NCBI RefSeq assembly: GCF_041260155.1
Contig: NC_091932.1
Coordinates: 30,488,338-30,552,337, forward strand
Length of the DNA stretch: 64,000 nt
Source: Ptychodera flava
Lineage: Eukaryota > Hemichordata > Enteropneusta > Ptychoderidae
Direction of reading: 5' to 3'
Made by a program: the position numbers and the translations under genes. The notes beneath the pieces were generated by a model. That model saw only the letters and a list, made by a program, of their open reading frames with translations, was not told the DNA's origin and made no database searches. Each line of letters starts with the position of its first letter. Positions within the stretch are counted from its first letter, which is position 1. Below, in pieces: positions 8,840-20,449 of the stretch.

Positions 8840-11800
8840 TATACCACGAATTTGCCGAGTTTTAGAGCCTTGTTTGCACGCCAAAAGTTTTTATTCTTAA
8901 TTTTAGTGCATTGCACGTTGAAACTTTGGCAGGAAAACATTGACGCGTTTTGACACCTTGTTGAACGAAAATATAAAAAAATAACCCATGATTGGATAAA
9001 ACAAAGTTGACATGTGTTGCTATTGTAGTGCGATGACGTGGTTGAGCACCTGGTTTTATTTGAATTGTATGAATTATGTTTGCTTGATTGGTTGGTTGAA
9101 TGAAGTGAAAAGGTGTTTGCAGATCGACGTTAGAGTCACGCTTGCTTATTTGGGTCAAAAACTTTGAGCAGCATACATGCAATTGCTGAGTAGTAGTTCG
9201 ATATGGTGGATGAAGTACAAATGAAAGCTGTATCCGGTGCACTTCAAATACCAAATCCAAAGATGGAAAAGAAAAGTCCCCTGTCACGCCAGTGCTAACG
9301 GCCACAATCGGAAGACCAAGCTACACAGCCACGTCAGAGAAAGGCGCAACAGAAACTGCAAGTACAAAAAAATACCGTCAATGACGCTGTACCTTCTCTA
9401 ATGTGTGGCCAGGTCAGGTAATTGGTTGTTGGCATGGAGTTGTTGGTAAATAGTTGATGATGTAGGGGCATGAGGTGGGATATGGACCCAAAGAACCCAA
9501 AAGATGATTAAATACATCAATCAAAAAAATTCTAAGCTACAGTATAAACTGCCTAAAGATAGTTCAATGTGGAAAAAAGTTAAACAATTCAGAAATAAGA
9601 ATTAACAGTCCAAAATAGTAATGACGCACTTCCTTACTGACCTGAGTGCATGTGAAATACACAACCTGGCATCTGTAAATTAAATGTATACCAAGTGATC
9701 ATTTCCAGTAACTTTTAACTGTTTCTAATGGATTTTCCAAAGAGTCCTGTGGAAATGATGAAAAACGCTTATCTGGTCTTGTGTTTGTATAACCTCATGG
9801 CTGATAATTGTCATAGTATTGAAAAAAAAATGAAAGTGAAGAAATTACTGTTTTAATAGGCATATTTTCCTTGAAATACATAACCGTGTAAAGAATATAT
9901 GCTAAAAGTGTTTAAGAGTAAATTTCTTTTCAAAAATAATTTAATTTGTGACCAAAGGATTTTTATTCTTTGAGTTTACAAATTCAAATATTGCAATTTG
10001 TTCAATCATCTTGTGCAGTGCAAAATTTATAAAATGACTGAAAAACAAAAAATGGCAGAATTACATTGTTTGTGATGTAAAATTATGGGTTGACATCACG
10101 ATAACTGTTAATCTGTTTGAAGTACTAATATACTATAATTTAAAAAAGAAAAATTCATGCAGAAACGGTAAAATATATTGTCAGCAATGTAGTGTTAATT
10201 TTGACTTTACATCAAAATATGCCTTTGCTGAATACCAAATATATAGGGCGAAATATCAGCCATGTTCAGCAAAATCCACACAACAGCATTGATCCTTTTC
10301 TAATTTGATTTGATTTGCTTATGTTATCCTTGTATGACAGTCAGTACAATATGGAACTTGAACACAACACAGTGAATAAGTATGCTGTAAATGAAATGGT
10401 GTGGCTGCATCCACATGCAGCAATAGGAGTGCCTTTGTCTCTCACCCCTCATTTCCAACCTGTCCCATCCCTGAAAAAATAGTTTGGTCTTATATTTATA
10501 ATGTTAATAATTTCTGTATTTGTTAAAATGTGCGCATCTCAAAAACTTTTGATCATAAACATTTTCATTGTTTTTTATGGCTGACCAATCAGTTAACCTG
10601 TTTATTTTGAATATTTGCGCATTTTTCCTCAGTATTTGACATTTTCTGAATACCTTCTTATTCAGTTTGTCATTTTCTAAAAGTTTAAATGCTCCATTGT
10701 GTGGTCAAGCTTTCCACAAGCATCAAATGTGGTACTTCATATAGGAGGGTCTGCCTCTAGAGGGCGGGCATCATGAACACTCCTGTGTTTGTTGGTTAAT
10801 TCCTCCACGTAAACTTCTGATTGTACTGTAAACATTGAACATGGCCGACGTCCGATTTTCCTGTCTAGAACTTTCACTCATTTTCGTTCATATGACTCTG
10901 AAACTCCAGGAAACGATTGGGAAGAAAGGGTTATCTTGAAATATTGAGGTACTCGCCGATATTTTGCAAAATTAAATGAGAAAAAAAGCAAGGAAAATGC
11001 CGACAGGCTTACACAATGACAGTTTTCAGACTCGGGGGCATATGATCATCTCTGCAGATTATGCAACAGGCCCAGATCACGTGAGGCCATGAGGGGATAT
11101 CCACGCAACTCAGTACCAAACACTAGCGCTCACAGAGTGAGCAAACACAAAGTGAGTACCCCTAACGTCAGCTCAGTAGTCTGTAATACAGTAGATTGTA
11201 GTCAACTAAGAAACCTTGGAGAAAGGCTTAACACTGTGGCTATGCCGCTAAGTCCCTTTTGATTTTTGTCATAGCTCAAAATCGTTCTCCCACACCTCAA
11301 CCTGAGCCATGAACACCCCCACCAGTTTATGATATGACCCATCACAATGGCATGACGTCCACGGATCTTGACAGACGGAAGTCTTGACAGACGGAAGTTC
11401 TTGACAGCAGCATATTGGTTTTCAACTGTAATACCTTCTCTGTCTATAAATAGACACGAGAAGGTAAAAAACAATACGTCTAGATCCACAATGACTGTGG
11501 CACTGCGTGTGTGTTTCCTATAGCTAGATTTAACTTTACCAAAGGCGACTGAAATCTCCACATTCAGTGTATGACAACTGACTTTGAAGTCTTAAATTTC
11601 AGCTTCGAATGATCATGATAACAATAACCCTAACACAGAAGTGACATTTGCCACCACTAACTATCAGTGGTTCAGGATGGTCCTACTTAAATTTGTAAAT
11701 CTCAAATGTCCCATGGACCTGGTAATGTATTACCTTGAATTAAATGTTTATTGGACCAGTTTAATGTCATATTGCAATCAATACCGTTATTTCACGGTGA

Positions 11801-11960
11801 CCTGTAATTGATTTTGAGATGTACAGTCATGCAAAATTAATTCAGTCCGGTGATTCTTTTAAAGTGTCTTTACTCTGTACTTGATATTGAAATAAATTTC
11901 TTCTGGTTAATGTCTCGCATTTGTTTTTTTTACTCGTCGCCACGTGATTTTTTTTGTTTA
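8840..11960. other. No gene seen
   Basis: Mostly AT-rich sequence. A minus-strand open frame at 8862-9305 has no recognisable domain and low-complexity composition. No RNA gene or clear mobile element was identified. Confidence 0.5.
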
Positions 11961-12115
11961 AAGAGTGTCCATTTTACAAGTTCTTTTGTTTACAAGTGTC
12001 CGATTTACTAGTAAACCGGACAGTTTTTGACAAAAGAACTGTCCGATTTACTGATAAATCGGACACTTTAAAACAAAAGAACTTGTGAATCGGACACTTT
12101 TTACACAAAAGAAAG
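11961..12115. repeat. Clustered direct and inverted copies of a short motif
   Basis: The motif AGTGTCCGATTTAC with a neighbouring TTCTTTTGTTT is repeated several times, first in one orientation and then inverted, around ACTAGTAAACC and ACTGATAAATC. The stretch could form one long hairpin or several smaller ones. It may be a foldback element with internal subrepeats. Confidence 0.75.
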
Positions 12116-12119
12116 GCAG

Positions 12120-14050
12120 GTGGTAATAATAAAACATTCGGTTATGGAAATTAGAAAGCATGGTTAGAACAATGGGCACGAGGCGGAGAGTGGTATAACT
12201 GCTAACATAGGTATTTTCATCGGTGGCAGATCTAGGTCACCACAGACTGGCTCCATGCCATGCGTTCTACTAGGCGCATTGCTACACAGCACGCTGGCCG
12301 GCAGGGAATACGGGTCTAGCGCAGCGCAGGGGAAGCATTTTAGACCACACCCGGCATCGGCGACTGGTAGAATAATTTACATTTAAATGTCAAGTCATAC
12401 TTATACAAGGTCATTTGTTCAATATATTCTCTAAATAATAGGGCTTTCAAATCGCCACTCATGGTAGCGATTTTTAAACATTTCGGACCATGGATGCCTT
12501 TTCTGCACCAACTTTCGGAAAATCTTAACGCAAGAGTTGACAGGACACACAGACACTTTCACGGATCACGGACTGAAAATTATGGACACTACAAAAAACT
12601 TGTCTTTATGAGATCTTCTTTTGATAAAATATTACATGCGAACAAGTTTTACGATTCAAAAGAAAAAAATTGAAAGAACGTAGCCTAGTTGTGGGCGAAT
12701 TTTATCATTTATCCGTCATCGGGTAGTGTCACCGACTTTCTTCGGATATGCCGCTGAGGCTGGCGCCGAGTAGCGTCATTTTCAGCGTCAGTTAGAAAGG
12801 TCACTTGAGGTTGAAGATGAAGATCACCGCCGCGATATCACAGCTTCCCCGACGTGTGCTATGTTTTTGCTCTGAGAGATAAACACAGGGCCCTCGCCCT
12901 GCACATTCACTAATTTACCGTACGTGAGTTAAATTCTGTGTACAGATACCACATGCGACAGCGATGTAAACTAGTCTATCGTACCTCTGCGATAGCTAGT
13001 GACCATATTTCCGTCGAGACAATACAATTCAGCTCTAAAAATACATCTCTTTGTCGGAGTTGCTGGGTTTATTGTAAACTATGTGGCTTGGGTGGATTAC
13101 GTAACTCTTCACCAACGCAGAGGAAGGCACTGTGCACTGTAAACGTCAGGTAAATTAAGTTGACGACATTCACAAACAAGCTTGACCCCCGGAGCGAACA
13201 AATCGTATTATCGTGTCCCAACGACGAAAAAGGCTGGTATTATTTTTCACATCCGATTCCCGATGTCCAAATCTCGCTAAACTTGCATGGTATGGTCGCG
13301 CGAATACTGCCACACACCTCCCATTTAAGACAAAGCTGTTTATAATCATATCCGTATACGCTGGGCCTGCCACGAGCCATAGAGAAAAACTCTCACTCAC
13401 CTCCACAGAATATTTGCAATGAAGACTTCATTTAAACAACGTAATATAATCTATGAGAGCTACATGGACGGAGATTACCTTATTAATTATATCAGCAAAT
13501 ATTAAATTAATTTGAATTCCCGCTCTTTCATCTCGCTTTCGAAAGACATCATATTCTCCAATATGTTTTGCGTCGGCAAAATGACACGATAAGCGTACAC
13601 ACCGGTAAAAACAAAATGGCCCTCGTACATTCGTAATATTCAAATTGTCGACGTCTTGTCGAGATTACGTAACCATCACAAACCTCAGAGAGAGTACAGA
13701 AACGCTAAATCTACATCGACATTTCCCTTCATTCCATACAAACGGAACACGCAAAACATCACCTGTGTTAAGACGTTATAAAATTTACCTGGTTCCAACT
13801 TGAACTCTGTTCACAAACGATGATTTAACTGCGATATTCGACACGACAGACGCAGCCTCGCGTTGAAAGTCACCACCAACACACCAAGGCAGGCTTTCAA
13901 CAACCGAACGACGAACATGGGATTGGTAGAACCAAGATTTCCTCGTGGCACGAAGATAGTCGTCTCACAGACACACAGTTATCATGCTGAACGTACCTTG
14001 ATGACACAATAAACACACAAAGGTAATAGAGACTCGGTCAAAAAAAAGAG
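12120..14050. other. No gene assigned
   Basis: Includes a somewhat GC-richer part (about 12.2-13.3 kb) with several short open frames. None carries a recognisable domain, so none is called. A promoter or first exon here cannot be excluded. Confidence 0.4.
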
Positions 14051-14055
14051 AGAAA

Positions 14056-15610
14056 AGCGTACGCTTTAGCCAGGAGCGAAGCTTACAGAGAGACAGCCAG
14101 ACGCTGAAGTACTTCAGAGGTACCGTCAAAACAATAGTATCTGGGAACTGTCATGATGACGCCCTCCTCGCTCATACTGTAGATTTCTTTCGGTTGTCGC
14201 AATGATACTTTATATGTAATAACTATACGTGGCGTCTTCGCCAACCTTCGTGACATTAATTAAGGATCCCGCTCCCTACACGCAGAGGGAATGTGGATCG
14301 AAATATGGTTGTTCACTGATGAGCGCTGTGGCTGGAATGGAACGTGCACGCGAGCGCCTCTGAACTGTCGTCTGCTGTCCCGGCCTCAGAAATGTTAAGG
14401 TAAACAATTTTTTTTATTTTTGCAATGTAACTCACTGACGATAGAATGTAAAATATAGAATGAAAACAAAGAAAAAAGATGTGAAAATGTAACCTTTTAC
14501 CTGCCAGGCTTGTTCACGTTCAGTACGCGACCAAAACAGACTGAGTAAAAAGAAATGCACATTTGAAAAAATCTTTCGGGTTCTATTGAAAGGCTTTCAC
14601 TAAAACTGAAAAAAAAACTTAAATGTTCTTCTTTGGAATATTATATTGGAAGGTTTTTACTACAAGGAGGACTAAAAAATATGTCCTTTCTTCTGCGCAT
14701 GACGAATCCACGGAACGGAATTTGCTACATTAGCGTACGCTTTAGCCAAGAGCGAGGCTTACAGAGACAGCCAGACGCTGAAGTACTTCAAAGGTGCCGT
14801 CAAATCAATATCTGGGAACTGTCACGATGACGCCCTCCTCGCTCATACTGTAGGTTTCTTTCGTGCATACGCATACAATCTTTCCCCAAAATATACAGGA
14901 TCAACTACAATTCTGTTAGCGCTGAAAACACTTTACATGTCGGTTGTCGCAATGATACTTTATATGTAATAACTAAACGTGGCGTCTTCGCCAACCTTCG
15001 TGACATTAATTAAGGACCCCGCTCCCTACAGGCAGAGAGAATGTGGATCGAAATATGGTTGTTCACTGATGAGCGCATGCAGTGGCTGGAATGGAACGTG
15101 CACGCGACGACAGCTATGCACGTGAGCGCCTCTGACTGAACAGTCGTCTGCTGTCCCGGCCTCAGAAATGTTAAATATACAAGGGTATGCTCATATGAAC
15201 ATTGAACCTGACGATGTGCGTTACAAAAAAGGGGGGACAGGGGGGACAGATACTATTACCCTCTAAAACGTCCGCAAAAGGTATTAAACAAAGTTTTTAT
15301 TTTTGCAATGTAACTCACTGACGATAGAATGTAAAATATAGAATGAAAACAGAAAAAATGTGAAAATGTGACCTTTGACCTGCCAGGCTTGATCACGTTC
15401 AATACGCGACCAAAACAGACTGAGTAAAATGAAATGCACATTTGAAAAAATCTTTCGGGTTCTATTGAAAGGCTTTCACTAAACCTGAAAAAAACTTAAA
15501 TGTTCTTCTTTGGAATATTATATAGGAAGGTTTTTATTACAAAGAGAAATAAAAAATATGTCCTTTCTTCTGCGCATGACGAAACTACAGAACGGCATTT
15601 GGCATTTGCT
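14056..15610. repeat. Tandem segmental duplication (two units)
   Basis: Unit 1 starts at 14056 and unit 2 at 14732, both with GCGTACGCTTTAGCCA. The order of shared blocks is the same: GACGCTGAAGTACTTCA, CATGATGACGCCCTCC or its near copy, TGGCGTCTTCGCCAACC, GTTGTTCACTGATGAGCGC, then CTCACTGACGATAGAATG and CTTTCGGGTTCTATTGAAAG. Unit 2 is longer because of inserts at about 14862-14940 and 15173-15293. The two units are highly similar, so the duplication is fairly recent. Confidence 0.88.
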
Positions 15611-16160
15611 ATATTCATGATATTAGCGTATTTTGCGACGTTCGAACATACAAAGTCACTACCGGATAACGGCAATTTGTAACGCACATAGTCAGTATTA
15701 GCGATGCATTTATTCTCGGTCATATTTCGAATATCTACTACATGTCTGTCATTTTCTTAACTTGATGTGTGGTACGATGCCATTTCAAATTTCATACGTC
15801 GTTTTCGTTACGGAATTCGACTCACTTCATCGGTAAATAATGTCGTCAAGAAATGATTTGCACACCCTTGTGTGTATATATCATTATTATACACCTACTG
15901 CCGTAACCTATGGGAGTTTGACCGTCCAATAACTTTCCATATTTTGTATAGTACGCGGAGTCCCGAATGCGGGCGACGCGCCTGTTTGACCTTTGACCTA
16001 GCGATTATCGGATGTAAACAAACTATTTTACGGTGAGTTATAGTTTACGGTGAGTTATAGACACAATAACAACTTCCACCAAAATGTATTCGTAGTATAA
16101 GGTTTAAAACACGCTAAACACAAAACTGAGTCTAAATGCAATTGATTTTTATTTTAACAA
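15611..16160. other. No gene seen
   Basis: Unique-looking sequence between the tandem duplication and the next inverted repeat. A short direct repeat, TTACGGTGAGTTATAG, occurs twice near 16.03-16.06 kb. Confidence 0.45.
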
Positions 16161-16166
16161 ACTGAT

Positions 16167-16583
16167 TACAGCAAAAAACAGGATGGTTGGACAGTCTCGT
16201 ATACATTACGTTTACCTTTTTGTATGGCCCACATAAGTTTTGTAGATATCATTGTAGATAAAAAGAACCGACTCATTTGAGTGAAATACTAATCATGTAA
16301 CACTATACTCAACTGTTTATCCTTGTGTGTCTATAAAAACAGATAGGCATCCGTACGCATACATTGCATTATGGTTTGTTTAGCCAGAGTGCTGTCCTAA
16401 TTAACTTCAGTCCTTACTATCAACTCACAAAGTAATTTAGCAATTCCCTTGTGTGTTCTATCCAGACACTCAAATGAGTCGGTTCTTCTTATCTACGATG
16501 TTATCTACAAAACTTGCGTGTCACGTACAAAAAAGTAAACGTTATGTACATGAGACTGTCCAACCATCCTGTTTTTTGCTGTA
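16167..16583. mobile_element. Inverted-repeat element with ~118-bp arms
   Basis: The left arm (16167-16285) and the right arm (about 16465-16583) are reverse complements with few mismatches: both ends read TACAGCAAAAAACAGGATGG outward to inward and both arms end in GAACCGACTCATTTGAGTG. The spacer is about 180 bp and non-coding. The layout is that of a long-TIR MITE. No clear target duplication was found. Confidence 0.85.
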
Positions 16584-16746
16584 AATTGAAAACATTCGGC
16601 GAAGTTTGCTTGTACTGCACTGAAAATTAACCCAAGAGACTTGTACGTAGATCGCGCGCGTTCCACTCATATCGCGCGTGCCGGATCCTCAAAATTTACC
16701 ATAGAATTAGTTTATACGGACGATTAATGGAGGGAGGTGTATAATA

Positions 16747-16883
16747 ATAGGGTTATTCACAAAATACAGCCCTGTATGGACGAGGGCTCTGTGAGTGACG
16801 TATTGGACGAGCCGAAGGCGAGTCCAATACGTCACTCACTGAGCCCTCGTCCATACAGGGCCGTATTTTGTGAATAACCCTAT
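16747..16883. repeat. Near-perfect 137-bp palindrome
   Basis: Two arms of about 66 bp around GCCGAAGGC. Left arm blocks ATAGGGTTATTCACAAAATAC and CCTGTATGGACGAGGGCTC return as their reverse complements in the right arm with very few changes. It is of the same kind as the palindrome at 8696-8833, with a different sequence. Confidence 0.9.
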
Positions 16884-17545
16884 GTTATGTGAAACGACAC
16901 AGCGAAGGTCGCGCGAGCGTATACGAATAATGCACGTATATATCATGTATATGTGTGAGTCGTTCCGCCGCGGCGTTTAGCATCAAAAGAATGCGGTCGA
17001 TGTGGTCGCTTGTGACGTTCAGGTATTGACACGGTCCGACCTTGATCTGGTTTTGTAGCTAAGTCGGCATTTCAATCTGAACGGCATTCTGTTATAAATG
17101 TCTTACACAGTTATCATCACAGTTCGTATTTACATATAAGCTGCTTAGTTTATTCAGACTATCAATTCAGAACAACAGAGTACCCGTGGTTCACTTTGCT
17201 ATATTGATGGTCGAAATTCATCACCCGTTCGATCGAATTGTAAGTAGTAACCATTGGTGTTTTTATACGTAAAAGACTTGAAAAAAGGTAATTTTCAGGG
17301 GAATTCGCTATACCACACGCCCTCTACCAAAACAAAAACTTTCAATTATAACCCAGTCTTTTTATATGCTTTTGACGATTCCTCGGCAAACACGCGAAAA
17401 CAACGAAAACACATATTTGGTGCATGCCCGAGAAAGAGGAAGAACATTTCCCGACCAGTTGATTGTAAATTTCCCGCCTGCCCGGTAACAGCTCACTAAC
17501 ATACGATACAATGACGCCCCCGCCTGTCCGCAGTCTGTGAACATC
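16884..17545. other. No gene seen
   Basis: Short open frames on both strands without recognisable domains. Ends at a GTT microsatellite. Confidence 0.45.
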
Positions 17546-17617
17546 GTTGTTGTTGTTGTTGTTGTGTTGTTGTTGTTGCTGCCTGCTGCTGCTGCTGTTG
17601 TTGTTGTTGTTGTTGTT
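17546..17617. repeat. (GTT)n/(GCT)n microsatellite
   Basis: Runs of GTT interrupted by a GCT block. Read on the minus strand it is an AAC-rich tail directly after the LINE remnant, so it may descend from that LINE's 3' end. Confidence 0.85.
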
Positions 17618-17619
17618 TA

Positions 17620-18810
17620 TTTTTTATTAGAGATACACCATTGCAATTAACAGATTATTTGAAAGCAAACAACAGTACGTTTGATTGTTTAACGTTAAAG
17701 ACTAAACAACATTTTTTTTTATTTTTACGCATTTCTTCCAGGTGTACAGATCCGGGTCTTAACTCCTTTTCAACTTTATATCTGAGAATAATTTCATTCT
17801 TTAAAACAACATTTACAGAGATTTTGGAATCTGTCACCCAATATTTGTGGATTGACCACTTGCCAAGCAAAATGAAGAGATTGACAATGAAAGATACATC
17901 ATTCGATCTGCTTTGACTCAAATCATGATTAAAAATTATTTCATCATTTGATAATTTCACACAGTATTGGAGGTAACCACTTAAAATTCTAGAAACGTTG
18001 TGCCAGAGATGTTTTGCTAAGGCACATTCAAGAAATCTGTGCTCTAAAGATTCAACACTAGAGCAAAACCTCCATCACATAGTGATCTACTTTTTCAAGT
18101 AAAAAAGATACTTCGGTGTTACAAGGTAGAAATCTATGAACTAACTTCCTCTGAAACTCACGAAATTTGAATTCTTTCGTCGTATTGTTAACATTTTTCC
18201 AAATGACAACAGTGTTTTCGTCGAATTCGCCATTTGTAGCGATGTATACCATTTCGTTAATTGATCAATATGAATAAAATTCCTCTTTGCAAAGAGTGTG
18301 TAAAAACCTTTGAAGACAACTTTGAAAGATGAAGGATTTTGAAATCTTTGCATACTCCGTAATCTACATCTTCTGTTGCTGCTTATGACTTACAGAATAC
18401 ATTATATTTTTAGACCATACACACAACACGTTCTTGTTTCTGACATTTTGACTGGCGCTGTACCATGCATTTAAGACGCTCACATAAATTGTGAAATTTG
18501 TAATCTTACATTTCCAGTTAATACATTCCAGAACTGTTTGCTTGAGGAGATCGCTCGATCTATCCAACTCAAGGTATGGCCATGGTATTGCAGTCCAGGT
18601 ACTGCCTTTATCAACAACAAGCCTAGTAACCCATGATGCACTGACAGCTTTGACCTGGTTACCTAAATTAACATATTCTACTACTTCTTTGGCATAATCC
18701 TTTTCTAAAAGTACGTCTTTTCTTCTTGATGAAATTGTCAATGAGATTGCTGTTATTTTTGCGAGGAGTTTTGTCATATGCTGCCCAGACTTGCTGTCAT
18801 GTAACATTGG
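17620..18810 (-). mobile_element. Decayed Tx1/L1-like LINE, ORF2 C-terminal part
   Basis: Minus-strand pieces in changing frames line up with the end of an L1/Tx1-type ORF2. In order they show SASWVTRLV, a WPYLELDRSSDLL block, VWSKNIMYS (18364-18807), then HRFLPCNTEVSFLLEKVDHY (18058-18252), then FCSSVESLEHRFLEC (about 18.02-18.06 kb) and a terminal block ending at 17655. At least three frame changes or stops separate them, so the copy is dead. The 3' end runs into an AAC-type microsatellite. Endonuclease and reverse-transcriptase cores are missing. Confidence 0.72.
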
Positions 18811-18903
18811 TAGCCTAAAACATGGCTTCTTTGCAAAAGAAATTCACAGGCGGCCGTTGATGGCGTTGTCCTCTCGCGTTCATCTGCATCGTTTGTTACA
18901 CCA

Positions 18904-19387
18904 CAGGGCCTCAGAAATGGCTATTTAAGTCAATATTACAGCGTTTTTCTTTCTTTTCCAATGTTTCAAATAAACCAGCTGAAGAGCACAACACTTGTGT
19001 AGCTGTCTTTTGTGTAGCTTATATTGGCATGTATAGTGCGCCCTCAACGGGGAATATGATCATATGTAAATGCGACCTTTAGTTCCGTGACCTCTAGCCA
19101 TGCCTACTTCCCTCGCCATATGGCCGGCCATGCGTACAGACGTCGCTGTGTTTACTGTACTAATTTCCCAATTAGTACAGTAAGCATAGCGAGGACAGAA
19201 AGTAGGCATGGCTAGGGGTCACGGAACTAAAGGTCACATTTACGAGGGCGCACTATACATGCCAATACAAGCTACACAAAAGACAGTTACACAAGTGTTG
19301 TGCTCTTCAGCTGGTTTATTTGTAACATTGAAAAAGAAAGAAAAACGCTGTAATATAGACTTAAATAGCCACTTATGAGGCCCTGTG
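18904..19387. mobile_element. Long-TIR foldback element, 9-bp target duplication
   Basis: A 484-bp element whose halves are reverse complements for about 200 bp each. Ends read CAGGGCCTCA and TGAGGCCCTGTG. It is flanked by a perfect 9-bp direct repeat GTTACACCA at 18895-18903 and 19388-19396. Shared arm blocks include GGCTATTTAAGTC, AGCTGAAGAGCACAACACTT and TAGTGCGCCCTC. It has no coding capacity. A 9-bp duplication with very long TIRs is typical of Mutator-like non-autonomous elements; that assignment is inferred. Confidence 0.9.
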
Positions 19388-19396
19388 GTTACACCA

Positions 19397-20247
19397 GTGT
19401 TCTATATAGTGAGAAATCCTCACCCAGCCAAATAGGCAACCTAATCAATATATCATGACTAACCAAACCGAACCCCTGTACCATGTACCGGCTAGCAACT
19501 TCTTTACAGCATTTAGGATGGATTCTTTTTGTGTCAGGAGGCGGGCTCCGGAATAGGAGGGATGGAAAGGTGGCTAACTTACAGGCAGCGGATCGAATTT
19601 GCTGATTGACCCGTGGACATCATGAATTTAAAATAAAAAAGTCTGGGTATGGGTACCGGATATGATTTCGTTGCTTTCGGGGGTTTGCTGAAGTATGGTA
19701 AAACATGACAAAGACAGTGGTAAGAGAGAGCCTTGGAAATTGTATTGGAGAGGGCAGGGAATGTTTTGACTCCTCTCTATCATTCTTTGTCTGTCAGTAT
19801 AAAGTGGTTTGTTAAAATTACCCCAAAGAGTGTGTCGAGATACAAAGATTTAAGTTGTCGACACAGGCTGTAAGTACTGTCAAGTGTTGTATCGCTGACA
19901 AGTGAAACCAAGTCGAACCCGTGAACTCGATAAGAGTTAATCTAACAAAACATTGCATTATCGAACATACAGTGACAATGTGTCGGCAAGCCTTATATTA
20001 CTATGTCTTTAGTGACAAGAAGGGAAAATTGAATGAAATGTTGACAAAATATTGGTCAATTACTTCCATTGTGCCAGAATTTTGCTGTGCACCATAATTT
20101 CGTTACCAATAAATATCTTCGAGAGTTAGGGGAATGAGGCACGAGCTATCAGTAAGTTATCTCATGCTTATCAAACTGTAAGTTACAATCATACCAGTTC
20201 TCACGTTCGCTTTACAAAGAGACAAATCATAGTAAAAGTTTATATGC
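19397..20247. other. No gene seen
   Basis: Downstream flank of gene A. No domain-bearing open frame or repeat recognised. Confidence 0.45.
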
Positions 20248-20253
20248 TTTATT
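20248..20253 (-). terminator. Polyadenylation signal of gene A
   Basis: AATAAA on the minus strand, about 200 bp after the gene A stop. Genes B and C have one 172-178 bp after their stops. Confidence 0.55.
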
Positions 20254-20449
20254 TCATTGACTATGAAGCACAAGTACAAAGAGACGAAATGAAAATCTCT
20301 CTTTTTCTCATGTAAAATGCAGTGAAAATAAATAAAGGTAAAAGAGGTGGATAAAATAAAAATGTCCAACGATGTATTCTCAAAGCTGTGTCTTAAATTT
20401 TCTTTCGCGGCAGGTTATGGTAAATGAGCTTAGGTCTCTGAAGCATTTC

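Noticed and set aside
8862-9305. Minus-strand open frame of 147 codons
   Set aside because: No recognisable domain and no supporting splice or start context; treated as chance.
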